A stretch of DNA of 64,000 nt from Mariannaea sp. PMI_226 (Eukaryota > Ascomycota > Sordariomycetes > Hypocreales > Nectriaceae). The stretch is taken from NCBI GenBank assembly GCA_024336345.1, contig JANFOG010000004.1, positions 62,001 through 126,000 on the forward strand. Reading direction: 5' to 3'. Both the position numbers and the translations under genes were made by a program. Shown in pieces: positions 1 to 12,104 of the stretch; position 1 is the first letter of the stretch, and every line of letters begins with the position of its first letter. The notes below the pieces were generated by a model. It did not search any database, was not told where the DNA came from, and was given only the letters and a program-made list of their open reading frames with translations.

Positions 1-1314
1 CTAAGAAACTTTCCGATGGCGGTTGACTGCAATTGTGTAATCTGTACATCTAAATGCCATCAACAGGTTATGAGCAAGTACCTGCACCTCGAGTGTGCAC
101 AAGGCGCCACAACCAACTCCGTCATTGGCGGTTTGATTGTCTTGAAAGGTTAATCAGTCACACTCAACCCACAACCAGATAATATTCTGAAAGGAGTCTA
201 GTTAATGGCAATATATCGTTAAATGCAAACCATTTGCTAAGGTTCTTTTTATTTGATAAAAAAAAAATATTGGTTCATTTTCCTGATAGAAGTCATCCTG
301 GGCGCTTGCCACCTAGCGGTTTTGACCCGTCTGTGCAAATTTACCTTATTAGCATTTGTACGTGATTTTATGCTGAAACGCTGCCGCACGTACAGAGCAG
401 CATTAATTAAATTTGGGCTTTACCCCATTGAAAATCCCGTTCTTCGTTATCATTAGCTAAATTTAGCCATAAGTTAGCCAGATAGAGATGGACATAGGGG
501 AAGGCATTCTAGGTTTATGGAAAGATATCCCTCAGTCTTTTAGAACAAGGACCGATCCATTGGAATAGATACTGTAGACTACCTAGCTTTTAAAACACTA
601 TGTAGATACAGCTGCAGATTTTGGCAGCTTGATATCGGAAACTACGTCTCGTTCGCATATTACAAAACACGCCCCACAAAATCGTACCTCCGATTACACT
701 CGATCCTACAATTTCTCACTAATCAAAGATCAATTATTTAATTTATTAATAATCTTTGAAAATTTTCAGCAATGTTAATATATACATACCCATGCTTTAA
801 GGTCCATATTGGATTTACTTACCTTATTAATTGCTCACTTCTGCTAGCTACAGCTTCTCCACCTTCAAATGCGTTGAGGGATACTAATAAAAGGTTTTTC
901 GTTATTTTATCAATTCAACGCCAAAAGGCTGTCTCAGTGTAATTCGGGCAGAAAACGAGTCGCCACCGCCTCCACGCTAATCGACTCCCCAGGTGAGTTT
1001 CTAGACTTAGTAAATCCGATTTCTTCTAAGACTCTATGGGAGACCTGATTATTATTACTGATCCTGCCTGCATCAGGGGCAAAGGGAGTGTACTCTTGAA
1101 CAAGAGGATATTGCGAAGCGCGAGGGACATAAGGACGTAACAAAACTTGGATGAGGGATTTTCTCCACAATGTATACATACACTTTCCTCCTGATATAAC
1201 TAGAATGTAAGTTCGTGACAGCCTGGCCGGGTATCCGCTTGTTATATTGCCGATGATAGCAATCCCTCTCCCTTCTGCAATATATCTTACTCTCGCCAAC
1301 ATATCATACTCATT
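1..1314. other. Intergenic, no supported gene
   Basis: AT-rich sequence with short oligo-A and oligo-T runs. The only longer open frame is antisense and runs into the N-terminus of the gene at 1315. I recognise no protein family in it and treat it as non-coding. The last few hundred bases should contain the promoter of the Mpv17-family gene. Confidence 0.5.
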
Positions 1315-2206
1315 ATGACCTGGATTGTGCCCCGTATCCTTGCCCCGGCGGCGAACAGCCTTAGATGCGGACTCGGACTCGAACTCAGACTTGGACAAAG
1401 ACTTGGCGCTGGCCGCCGGGCCGTTCAGTTTCAGTGCCGACTGCAGTCATCAAACCTATCAAAAACTCCCGGTATTACACCCAAGGCAGCCGTGGCAAAG
1501 AGCGCGATATCAAGCGTCACCGGGGCCACTGCTGGCGCAACCACGGGCGCAACTGATGTTGCGACGCGACCTAAGTGGGAACGGCTTGGTAACCCTTTCA
1601 CAAGAGCCGTTCAAGCATATGGACGATCGCAAAGAGCACGGCCATATCTTACGCAAATCTGGAGTGCTATTGCAATCTACCTAGGTGCGGATTTAAGCGC
1701 GCAGTACCTAGGTGAAAATGACTACGATCCTGCAAGAACCGCAAGGAATTTAATTATCGGCGGAATTGCTGCCATACCATACTATAAATAGTTCGTCATA
1801 ATTCCTCTTATAATTTGGGAGATGTTGCTAACGGTCGTGCAGTCTCACCTGGCTATCAAAGAGCTTCAATTATTCTTCAAGATGGTTGTCCCTCGGAGCA
1901 AAGATTGTCTTCAACCAGGTGGCCGTTGCCCCAGTCTTCGGCGCATACTACTTTGGCTCCCAAGCGTTACTATCTGGAAATGGCGTTTCCAGCGCTATCG
2001 AGCGCATCAAGAGAACACTGCCAGCTATATTTATTAACGCGGCTAAGTTCTGGTCGCCATCAACTGCCTTCTCAGTCACATTTGTCCCTATAGAGTACCG
2101 CGCTATCTTTGCCGGCTGTGTGGCGATTGTATGGCAGACCTACTTGAGCTTTATGAATAGGCAGGCTGAGCTTCTCGAAGAGAGAACGGCTAACCTAAAA
2201 AGGTAG
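1315..2206 (+). CDS. Mpv17/PMP22-family membrane protein
   Basis: Two exons, 1315-1790 and 1843-2206, give 279 residues. The 52-base intron has a GTTCGT donor, a GCTAAC branch site and a GTGCAG acceptor, and joins the frames exactly. Family marks follow the junction: an FNYSSRWLSLGAKIVFNQVAVAP segment is followed by an AKFWSPSTAFSVTFVP block and a VWQTYLSF tail, matching the conserved P...W..Q..NF..VP..R and W..YLS pattern of Mpv17/PMP22/Sym1 proteins. These are small inner mitochondrial or peroxisomal membrane proteins with about four membrane segments. The first 60 residues are rich in Arg, Ser and Ala with few acidic residues, like a mitochondrial presequence, so a mitochondrial Sym1-like location is the better guess. 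The start is the first ATG that keeps this presequence. The role, possibly a metabolite channel or stress protein, is inferred from the family. Confidence 0.85.
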
Positions 2207-2269
2207 ATGTGGAGGTAATGTATGTGAGGCGGTAGATGTTAAGACAACAGGGGCCAAGCTGGGGAAATG

Positions 2270-4130
2270 ATAAGTTGGTGGCAGCTTAAACCTACTCAGT
2301 ATTGCATGAGAGAAATGCGCCGCAGTCGAAGCCCATGGGTTTCTTTGGGAACACGCTTATTTTATTTCCTTAATTTGAAACTCACCATCTTCCAGCCTTC
2401 TTATCGATTCTTAGGACTTCTAACACAAAGGAGTGCAATAAGCGCGGCAGCTCCGGTCATACCACTCCCAAGATGAGGTCCGTTGCAGTAACCCTGGATC
2501 CGGTCTTAACCTCCATGGTTTTTAGGGTATTCGACGATACCAGCAAATCCAAGCCCAGTGGCAAGTCCATAGGACATCAACGTTCCAATGAGTGATGCGG
2601 CAATACTATGACTATCGAACCGTTAGTGTCCTGTGTCTCTCTCATCTTGATCGCAACAATGTCAGAACAACAAACGTATTGGCCACAAGTTCGTTCGGCC
2701 GTTTTAATTGGGCCTTTTGGTCCTGACTTTATATCAACGGCCGCACAATCCATAGCAAGCGTCACGTGCCAAGGAGTCAACAGAGGATTGCCGCATCACT
2801 CATTGGAACGTTGATGTCCTATGGACTTGCGCTTGCTATGGGTTGTGCGGCCGTTGATATAAAGTCAGGACCAAAAGGCCCAATTAAAACGGCCGAACGA
2901 ACTTGTGGCCAATACGTTTGTTGTTCTGATATTGTTGCGATCAAGATGAGAGAGACACAGGACACTAACGGTTCGATAGTCATAGTACGTTCTCTATCTG
3001 TAGTAATAAATCGAACTGCCAAGGCGTTTAGAAGTGCAGCTCCGGCTCCGCAAACTTCAGAGGACATACGCCGCAGTATCAAGAAAGATACAGTAGCCTC
3101 TGACATGTTCATTCAATGCCGTGACATACCAAATGACCATACCCATTCCCGTAAAGGTCAAGAATGCTGATACAATCGTAGCACTGAAGGAAGGATAGCG
3201 ACAGATGTTGAAGGGAAGGACTGGCTCTTCTGCAAACTTTGATTCGCAAATGGCGAATAATGTGAAATGGAGAATTGAGACGATCAGGAGTGAGTAAACG
3301 TAAGGTTCGGTCCAACCCTCGACGGACCGATCGCTATTACAGGGTCAGTCATGGTCTGATTTTTCTGTTTAGAGGGGAAATTCAAATCATACCTCAATAC
3401 AGAATTGAATAAAACCATGCTGCTAACTCCATAGTAGGGGCTAAATAATTAAATTTGCCATTTGTGTCCATCGGGCGACTCTCACTGGGAACAACGAAGA
3501 AGAAGAGGGAGAAAACTAAAGTACCCAAGATTGCTCTGTAATATCAGAAAAAGGTTAATAATTATCAGTCGTATAACAATGTTCATTAGTAAATGCTCAC
3601 AGGAAGAACAACCAGAGGGAGTTGGCCGAAGAAACCAGGGAAGACGTTCTCACCAGAGGCACCAACCGGGGTCATTGCCCCAAAGAACTCAACGGATATG
3701 TCCCGCATCTTCCCTGGCAGGAATGTAATGTAATCAGAGCAATAGCATTCAGGACAATGAACGCATCGCTAATTCGACTGAGACCCCGCAGTATGCTCAA
3801 AGACACAACACTACGCATGAATCGTAAAATAAGATGAAAGCCTGTCTAGAGAATCCCCGATACGACCACAAGATTTTTGTGTCCGTAGATAGCTCCAAGG
3901 CTTCTGCCATTGAGAACGAACGTTTGCTGAGTCCATCTTTTCAAGCATGTTAATCCCAGACATAGGTACATAAGAATGGGGGAAACAACCTACGGGTACG
4001 AACCTACAATCCAAATAGCTTTCCCACCAGTGATTCCAAGTTCTTTGGCAATATTCGACGATCCTGTTATGCCAGCACCACAAGAAATCATCTGCAAATT
4101 CATTTAAAGCCTGTTCTAGCGACCTTGATG
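2270..4130 (-). pseudogene. Decayed MFS transporter (DHA2-like)
   Basis: On the minus strand, pieces of one major facilitator protein appear in order but in shifting frames with stops. Near 4080 there is a GITGSSNIAKELGI segment followed by WIVGSYP. Near 3900 comes an LGAIYGHKNLVVSGIL stretch (loop 2-3 region). Around 3740-3610 there is a PGKMRDISVEFFGA motif, the usual PGR/RNIAFG loop. Near 3250 comes EEPVLPFNI, then LILIAT.SEQQTYWPQV, AASLIGTLMSYGLA and GLGFAGIVEYPKNHGG, ending near 2290. This order and these motifs match the 14-helix DHA2-type drug or ammonium transporters of fungi. No frame longer than about 130 residues survives, so the gene is dead. A small internal inversion at 2561-2986 adds to the damage. 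The exact ends are uncertain. Confidence 0.75.
2561..2986. repeat. Inverted segment with inverted duplications at both ends
   Basis: A 44-base block at 2561-2604 recurs without mismatch as its reverse complement at 2787-2830. A 156-base block at 2605-2760 recurs as its reverse complement at 2831-2986 with two mismatches that I can count. The order along the plus strand is A', B, V, A, B', where V (2761-2786) is a unique 26-base core. All blocks abut with no filler. The region lies inside the MFS relic; B, V and A read as transporter on the plus strand, while the flanks read on the minus strand. Confidence 0.9.
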
Positions 4131-6261
4131 AATACCGTTCTTACATAGACAAATCGAGAAAGGACAATGGCAAAAAAGACAAAGAACTCTCCGTATGATT
4201 GGACCACATGCCTTGGTACCCGAATCTGGCTGCCATCCTAGAGACTAGATGAGTTCGAAGCAGTTCCTGTTCCATGAATATCTTGATCGGAAGTAAAGTT
4301 TGGTCCAATCTTCCTTAATTGGCTGCTCGTCACTTATTTATCCTCAATTATAAAACGCATATATATATATTTTTTCCTAAGGAAATTTCAAAGGTCGAAA
4401 CTAGCACCCGCAAAACTGAATAATAGCATCTCATTATATATAAACGACCCGTCAGTAGTTCAATCTTTCCTGACACAAATTTCCTAAAGTTGGTTTGTTA
4501 GACCGAAATTGTAAGACCCATTAATTTTGAAAGGCGAATCAGAATGTCCCAGAAAATTCTGCTTCATCGAATTAGTTGACCTTTCGTTGATAATTTCGGT
4601 AAATGATTAATCTCTCTGGTAAATTAAATCCTTAAGAGCCTATTGAGAATATAAATGATAAATCAATGTATGCCAAGTTCATTTGGAAACTCCCAACTTA
4701 GTGAATCAGCTACAAATAACTGGCATCTTGCTGGAAAGGATTCCTTACAATTACTCATCATGCTCTCTAGGACGAAATTTACAAACCTGTTGATTTAGAA
4801 TATACATGGCAAGATGAGACAATACTTCAGGTTCCCTAAACCAATGCGGGAACATAAATAATCTCCCCAAAATATTCAGTCTCTAATCAAGAGCCAGAAG
4901 GAGCCGGCTTAATAACAATGGTTATTAATACACTTCTATTTAAATTAATATTAAGCTTATATTAATAATTTTGCTTTACACGCCTAAATATTGGCTGAAG
5001 CGATGCTTTATGTTTTTCAATGAGAATTTTGTTTGAAATTCATACTGCATATGATCTAGTGCACAAGTGTCGGGTAGCGATGTTTGCTTGTGGGGCAGCG
5101 CTTACTGGCGGACTTTGCGTCAATGCCGCATAAAACCTTATACCTGTCTCTGTTATAAGTAACTAGAGTGTGAACTGGTAGTGATATTAAAGATTTTCAT
5201 GCTAAAACGGACTGGCATACTTTCCATGGTGATGCTGCAAAACGATTGCTGCCAAGAAAGGAACATAATTCAATGCAAAGTCGGTAGCAGTGATGGATAA
5301 TAAAGACGGCCAACCAGGGGGAAGGCGTTCGGTCCTTTACAATAAAACGACTATTTTACTATAACACAACGCAACGTTAGTACTAGTGATGTATTTTGAT
5401 GTGCTTGCTTGCCACATCTCCAAGCCTTCTACAATTGGTGGCACTCATCATCTGTCGAGCGGTCTACCGATTTTCGCATACCAGTCAACTCCCGCCCCCT
5501 CACCTCTAGCCGATTGATGACCATTGCCCAAAACAGTATGTAATGGGAAGGATGTTTTTGACTCACTCATTTTAAAGATATACTGCGAAATGTCCAACTT
5601 GAACTAATAAAAATGTGAGGGGTGACTTGACTTAACATACTTTAATGATGGAGTTCCCGTTGAGAGATGGTGCGCTTCAGGGCGGTGAGTCGGTGGGTCA
5701 TTATGTGCTATCTTGGGTCGTTTCTATTTCGCCTTACTTGACGGGAGGGAGGGAGAGGAATGAGGAACTGAGTTATGGTGGGAATGGACGTTAGAGGATG
5801 GATCGGTTATTGATGCCTTGTACGAATACAAACCTGGCACCAAAGTACCACGACTGAGGCACGATGTGATACAATATCCGCTCGAGGTGGACGAAGATCA
5901 ACTATACCCCTAGACTCTATATTACCTGTAGATCGTAGCCTGTCTCAATAATGCTAATTAAGCCTTTATCAAATAAATCAATTAGTCTATACAAGGGATT
6001 GTTTAGGAATGAGCTGGACCAGAACTGGTCCAACTTAGGTCTAGGTGGGTCAACCAATATTACTCTATGCAGTAAAAGGTTTGGAGATTGTTTGAAAAGC
6101 ACTGAAGCCCAGAAATGGTAGCTAGTGGAGAAAAGGATACGAACTGCAGTTGAGTGTTATATTAAGGTCTCCTCCAGCATCTGGGCTCGCTTTTGAATTG
6201 CTCTCTACAAGCATCCTCAACGATGCACTATCCGATGGCTGTCTCCACTAGATGAGCAAAG
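4131..6261. other. Intergenic, AT-rich, no supported gene
   Basis: More than 2 kb with no frame that resembles a protein. It includes a strongly AT-rich patch around 4915-4980. The last part upstream of 6262 should hold the promoter of the next gene. I see no terminal repeats or transposase remnants. Confidence 0.5.
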
Positions 6262-7632
6262 ATGGCGATCACCTTTAGGCTATATGGCCCCCAGCGAGTC
6301 ACGAGCTTTTGCATCGTCCTTTTCTGTATCACACTTTTTGTGCTATATATTACTGTGCCGAATATTCTGAAGCCCTCAGATATTCCACCGGTGATTAGGA
6401 CAGCCCACGAGCAACTCATCAAACCTAGTCATGTTATTGTCAGCGGCCTAGTTTTCTATGGGCGGAGAGATAGGGTCTCATGCATGCGCTGCTATTTGGA
6501 GGTGAGTATCAGTAGGCAGCGAACCCTACCTCGAGACCACTTAGTCAACACACCTGAATAGCGCAATCTAGTTGATAATGGGGGTTGGCTTGACGAAGTC
6601 CTCTGGGTCGCCAATACGAATGACGAAGACGATCTCCGCTATCTCGATGAAATCATCACGAGCAATCCAACAAGGCACAAAAAGCTCATTATTCCTGGTG
6701 ATAAGATATGGGTCTACACCTACTACAAGGCCTGGCAGCACCTTGACCGTGGAAAATACTACGTCAAGATCGACGATGACATCGTATGTATAATCCTGGC
6801 CTTTCTTTTCTTTCCTTGATATATTTTCTCGTTCCTTGCTCATGTGGATGTGGCTTTGTAGGTCTGGATTGACGATAGCACCATCCCTCAACTTGTCCAA
6901 AGGAAACTCAATAATCCAGACGATTTTCTGGTCTCAGCCAACGTTGTCAATAACCCCCCCTTGGGCTTTCTTCATTATGGAATGGACGCCCTTTATCCCT
7001 ACTTTCCCGAACTTCCGGCGCCCAACAACAATGTATCAGCGTCGTGGAAGCCTTCACAGCATCCCTATTGGGAGGGTCCAACCAATTTTACTTGGCCGCT
7101 CGACAAGGATCCCCCATATCGGCCTCATAGGTGGTTGAGAGTAGAGGATGGCAAAATGATGGCACAAACACCTGCTGCACAACTCAAATATGAAGTTTGG
7201 GGAGAGAGCTACACCAGCTGGGCAATTGCAGCGCAGATGCACTATTCGTTACTCGAGAACATTGAGAACAACAGCTTGGATAGATACAAGTTCAATAAGC
7301 CCTGGCACATGAATGGTAAACGAATCAGGATCAACCTTATGTGCGTGTATGCGGATGACATTCTGGATACAAATATTACGCTTTGGCCAAGAAATCAAGG
7401 AGATGAGGATATGATTGCCATTAACCTACCACAAAAATTGCGTCGGCGTAAGTAAAATTCGAAGAAGCAACATTTTCCAATACATTGCTTACTCTTTTAC
7501 TGGATCTTAGCTGTGACCGTTTTAGGGGAAGCCCTAGGTGCTCATTTCCAATATTCGGACCAGCCACAATTAGGAGACACAGACCTCTTAATGAGGTACC
7601 ATGACCTTGCCCAGGATCGAGCTTGTTTATAG
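6262..7632 (+). CDS. Type II membrane protein, putative DxD glycosyltransferase
   Basis: Four exons (6262-6501, 6562-6783, 6862-7447, 7511-7632) with GT-AG introns of 60, 78 and 63 bases give 389 residues. Residues 10-35 form one hydrophobic segment just after a short basic N-terminus, as in a type II Golgi anchor. The lumenal part has NLVDNGGWLDEVLWVANT, then YYVKIDDDIVWIDD, where exon 2 meets exon 3. The acidic DDD followed by W-I-D resembles the metal- and nucleotide-sugar-binding DxD motif of GT-A glycosyltransferases. The C-terminal exon carries a TDLLMRYHDLA segment. I know similar fungal proteins only as uncharacterised, so the enzymatic role is an inference from the DxD motif and the topology. 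The gene has no neighbour that explains its substrate. Confidence 0.7.
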
Positions 7633-9465
7633 CGTACACTGGGTCCGCTGTCCCGCAAAGCACGCGCGGCCTTTACGACAAGCTGAATTATTGTGGGCTA
7701 CACACTACAAACGGAGTGTTTATTGGCGTTATTGATTAACCCTACTTACAGTACCCTTCGCTGCCTTTGCAATCGCTTCGAGCTATCCCACAAGTTTTTA
7801 AGCTAATAACAGTTTAATGGGGGTTTCGGATGTCCTACAAAATCGGACGGATACGGACTGCGTTGTTAGTAATGTGGACAGTTGTGACTCTTCGGACAGT
7901 TGTGAGCTGTGCCATTCGGGCCAAATTATTGTCCGTTTTTATACTTTATTGGAGATCCACACCATCCCATTCTGTAACGATCTGGCTGATTCCCAAGGAT
8001 AGTCCGGGTCGCAATAGGTTTATGTTAGCGGAGAGTATCGGAGCGATATCAAATTGAAGTGGTTTGCATGGCCGTAGATGCACCAGTAAATCGTGGTAAC
8101 TAATATGTATTGAAAGCTGAACACTGAAGTAGGCTATTTAATGGCAATGACTATAGCTTATATACTAGGTGCTATTCGATGGGATAGATATATTTCCCTG
8201 TGCCCTGAAACGCACTGGTTCGACTCGCTGCGTGTTTGTGTCGACTATGAATAAATCGCTGATCCTGAGCTTTACATAGATTCAATTTCATGACCTCGAT
8301 GATGCTGAATTTCTGAATTGTCTCAACGTATAGGACCCATTGTTACTGTCTCAGTTAGGCTTGAACAAGCACTCAGTCTGGCGCACCGCTGTTACAACCG
8401 TAGTCGCAGGCTCCGACTCCAGCCACCTAGTTCTGAACATTTTCTTGTAGGCTTCGAGGAGCTGTTACCCAACGAGCACTTGGCTGAGAGGTCGTGGTAG
8501 ACATCTTGGAGAGTGGCCTTATAATAATACTTGCAGCTGCTTTGGAGCAAGTAAATTGGGTCCCGTTCAAGCGTCATCAATGTGCTTGCTATTGCTGGCT
8601 CTGTCAAATACCTAATCTTGGCACAACCTTTAGGCGAGATCAACCCAAGCTGTACGACGTTCTGGGTTCGGCCAGGGTAGAGTACTAGGAAACGCAGCCA
8701 CTATGCCACGGAATTCTTCTGCTCGATCTGTATTTGGTGGATCTTGAATTGAGACCATTTGAAAAGATCACCACTTTTCCCCCTCACTCATTAACGGAGA
8801 ACGGGAGACTAAACATGCGACAAATAAAATTTAATAGAACAGAAAAAAAGAACTAGAACAACTGCGAGAGGTGCGTCACAATATAGGACTCTCCGTCGCT
8901 TAGCTGCTAGGTGTGACAGATTTGTTGCAAATAACAAGTGTTTCTTTCCTACATGCGGTAAGGTCTCTTATATTTAATACGATGGGATAAATAGTACGCT
9001 GTTTAGCCTAACATGGGAGCCTATTACAGTTGGCAGACTTATTCCGGGTACAGTAACCCATAGCTGCGCTGCCCGTCTAGCTAAATTTATTGAGTAGGCT
9101 TTGTTTTCATCGCAACGCCAATAAGCCAAAGTGAACGTCGAGTCACTCAGACGATCCTGTAATGGGTTTGTTGCTTCGTCCTGGTGGGTGGATTTACTTG
9201 GTGTCATTTAGATGGACTGCCTCACGTGACTGTATTGAGCTTCTTGAATCTCTCGCTGGCGATAAGACCGCCCGAATGGCATGACGCAAATTGTTCACCC
9301 TCTCGCGGAATTCGTTTTCCACCAATGGGGGCACATTCCCCGCGGCAGAAATGCATATCCGCCGCGGGGTAAAGTTCATTCATTATTTATTAGTGATGAG
9401 AGCCAACTTATCACTGGCAAATTTTACCCTCTTTATCATCCAACTCTTGTCAAAACGGTACTTTA
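7633..9465. other. Intergenic, no supported gene
   Basis: Several short frames of 60-85 codons occur on both strands, none with a recognisable motif, signal peptide or plausible splice partner. The promoter of the aldo-keto reductase should lie in the last few hundred bases. Confidence 0.45.
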
Positions 9466-10607
9466 ATGACAATGTCTTCGAACGAACTCCCTGCCCGTCT
9501 CAAAGAGTCCCTTGAGGCATCCAAGTGTGAATATCGCCAACTTGGCAAATCAGGACTCCGCATCTCTGTTCCTATATTTGGCTGCATGAGCTTTGGAGAC
9601 AAGCGGACACTTCCATGGGTCATTGGTGAAGATGAGGTTCGTTTGGTTGTGTTCTATTATGGCTGCTGCCCGACACTCTTGCTAACAAACTTTAGGCTAT
9701 AGGGCTCCTCAAAGCTGCTTATGATCGAGGACTCAACACTTGGGACACGGCCAATGTCTACAGCAACGGTGTATCAGAGGAGATTGTTGGAAAGGCTCTG
9801 AAAAAGCACAATATCCCGCGCTCAAAGGTCTTAATTTTCACCAAGTGCCACTGGGCTGTAGGGGAGGAACCTGAGGCACGTAATTTCGTCTACAGGACTG
9901 AGTTTGAAGCCTCCAAAGACTATCAGAACCATTTTGGTCTATCTAGGGCTTCCATCTTCAATCAAGTGGAGGCTTCCTTGAAGCGACTCGACACCGATTA
10001 CATTGATCTCCTCCAAATCCACCGTTTCGATGCCCGAACGCCCATCGAGGAAACCATGAAAGCTCTCCATGACCTCGTCGAGTCTGGGAAAGTGCGGTAC
10101 ATTGGTGCCAGCAGCATGTGGGCTACGCAGTTTGCGCGCATGCAATTCGTAGCGGAGAAGAATGGCTGGACTCAGTTCATCAGCATGCAGAATCACTACA
10201 ACCTTTTGTATCGAGAAGAGGAGCGCGAAATGAACCGTTTCTGCGACGATACAGGTGTAGGTTTAATTCCCTGGGCTCCGCTCTGCAGAGGTCATCTCGC
10301 CCGAGCTCCCGCAAAATTTGGTACTACAGATAGAAGCAGAGCGGAGAAGGAAACACAGGGAGAGCTATCCGAAGTGGATCAACAAATTGTGAAGCGTGTC
10401 GTTGAGTTAGCAGAGAAGCATGAATGGCCCATGTCGCACGTAGCGATCGCATGGATCAACAAGAGGGTAGCCAGTCCTATTATTGGTTTTAGTAGTCTTG
10501 ACAGGCTTGAGCAGGCCATCGCCTCCAAAGGAAAGACGCTGAGTCCTGAGGAGGAAGCGTATTTAGAGGAACTGTACCAACCCAAGCAGATTTCCGGACA
10601 CGCATAG
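9466..10607 (+). CDS. Aldo-keto reductase
   Basis: Two exons, 9466-9636 and 9696-10607, give 360 residues; ATG at 9472 is an equally good start. The intron (GTTCGT donor, GCTAAC branch, TTTAG acceptor) splits the barrel after IGEDE. Family marks include [24 protein letters not shown] at the N-terminus, [10 protein letters not shown] holding the catalytic Asp and Tyr, TKCHW holding the Lys, and LLQIHRFD holding the His. The C-terminal [14 protein letters not shown] is the usual NADPH-binding region. The length fits the yeast-type AKR subgroup with an insertion after the Lys strand. It should reduce aldehydes or ketones with NADPH in the cytosol; the substrate cannot be read from the sequence. 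There is no pathway partner next to it, so a role in detoxification or secondary metabolism remains open. Confidence 0.9.
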
Positions 10608-10792
10608 GTGCCGAACATCAATAAAACTTATTTCTATATTCATTGGCTTAAAGGTCTGCTCCCGCTTAATATTACGATATTAAAATAATAAGGTACAATA
10701 ATTTTTTTATTACCATGCTTGCTACCTGCACATTGTAACCAGTTCTTAATATTATGATGGATAGCTAGGTCAAACCAGTATTTACATAAATG

Positions 10793-12104
10793 CTAGATAA
10801 ATCGTAAATTTGGCAATGCGGAGCACTTGCCATTGGTGCAAATAAGATCGTCAGAGCAGTCGTCGTAGGTATCGCAGGGAGCACCTGTTCACTTGTTAGT
10901 AGTGATAATAAATTTTCCTATCTCAACGCTTCAAGGGTAGGCGATGAGAGAAAGGGGATTCTTACCAATACAGTGATCCTTCCACGAACAATTGTCACCA
11001 CCCGCGGGAGTGTGAGCAGGAGGAGGATTACCATTAACAGGAGTGAAAATCGGCGGGTTGACCAAAACAGTAGTGTGGGTGGAAGGAGGGTTGCCATTGA
11101 CAGGAGTGAAAACGGGAGGTTTTGCCGGAGCAGTAGGTTGGCTGGGAGGGGTCTGGCCAGCACCTCCGATTCGAGCGATGAGCTTGTCGGCCAGTGCCGA
11201 GATACTTTGCTCGAATTCGTCATAGTTCTTGGCATCCCAATTCGCGGAGGCGCCAGGTACAGCGTCTTTGCCGGTAAAGGCGATGTAGAGAACGTCGTGC
11301 TCGCCATGACCATTATTGCCAGTCATACTCTTACCAAAGCAAGCGGTAGCAAGAGAGATGGAAGCCTCGCCGACAACAGGGTGATCGTTATCCGAACCAT
11401 TCTCGTCACCCCAGACACCAATTACCTGTTATATCGAAAAAAAAAAAAAACATGAAGGTCAGTTAATGTCTTAACTAGTACCTTGCCTAGTAGAGCATGC
11501 GGGGACGTACCAGTTGGTTATTACACACAACAGCCATAACACTTAGGGGCTCGACTCCGTATTGCTGGGGATCAAATGCCTTGTAATTGTCACCGGCGTT
11601 GTTTTTGAAATTCCCAAAGACAACGTAGGGAATTGCGTTGGCATCAAGGTTTCCAAGGCCCGGCGCAAAACTTGCCAGGACGCCCATGAAAGAAGTACCA
11701 CTCTGAGTGTCAAGAGACTTTCCGCAGCGGCCGTCATCAGCCGGGCCGCCCTGAATACCATCACAATCAATGTCCATATTAACTAGATCATTATTGGTGC
11801 CCTGAAGGTAGACGATATTCCAGTCATCGATGTGGTCACCACAGTAGACAGCATCTTTGTTACGAGTGTTAGTTTGACCGGACGATCGGAATCCATTTTC
11901 ATCTGCATTTCTATTTTTTTTCCTTATTCAACGGCACTTACTGGCCTTATCTCCCTCGCTGTAAAAGCCATCAGAAAGAACATGGCTGCATTTTCCCTTT
12001 GAAACGGTGTCGTAGAACGATTTGAGATTCGGAGGGAGTTCGCGGGCAGACGTCAAACAATGGAAAGCGGCAGCCGCCAAGAGTGTGGTTTGTAAGGCGC
12101 GCAT
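10793..12104 (-). CDS. Secreted GH75 chitosanase with cysteine-rich C-terminal tail
   Basis: Four exons (12104-11942, 11902-11511, 11425-10966, 10884-10793) splice in frame to 368 residues. Residues 1-20 are a signal peptide ending near LTSA. The catalytic domain shows the GH75 pattern: [49 protein letters not shown] and WGDENG...GEASISLA. D192 and E205 lie 13 residues apart, the spacing I recall for the two catalytic acids of the Fusarium enzyme. The enzyme would hydrolyse chitosan outside the cell. After the domain comes a Pro/Thr linker with two copies of a PP(V/I)FTPVNGNPP repeat, then a short cysteine-rich tail ([10 protein letters not shown] joined to [20 protein letters not shown]). 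The tail is encoded mostly by the last 92-base exon. Most GH75 enzymes stop after the catalytic domain, so the tail is unusual and may bind wall material. Confidence 0.93.

Noticed and set aside
934..1398. 154-codon minus-strand ORF overlapping the Mpv17-family start
   Set aside because: It has no recognisable motif and overlaps the start of a good gene on the other strand.
2766..3170. 134-codon plus-strand frame
   Set aside because: Created by the inverted block inside the transporter relic; not a gene of its own.
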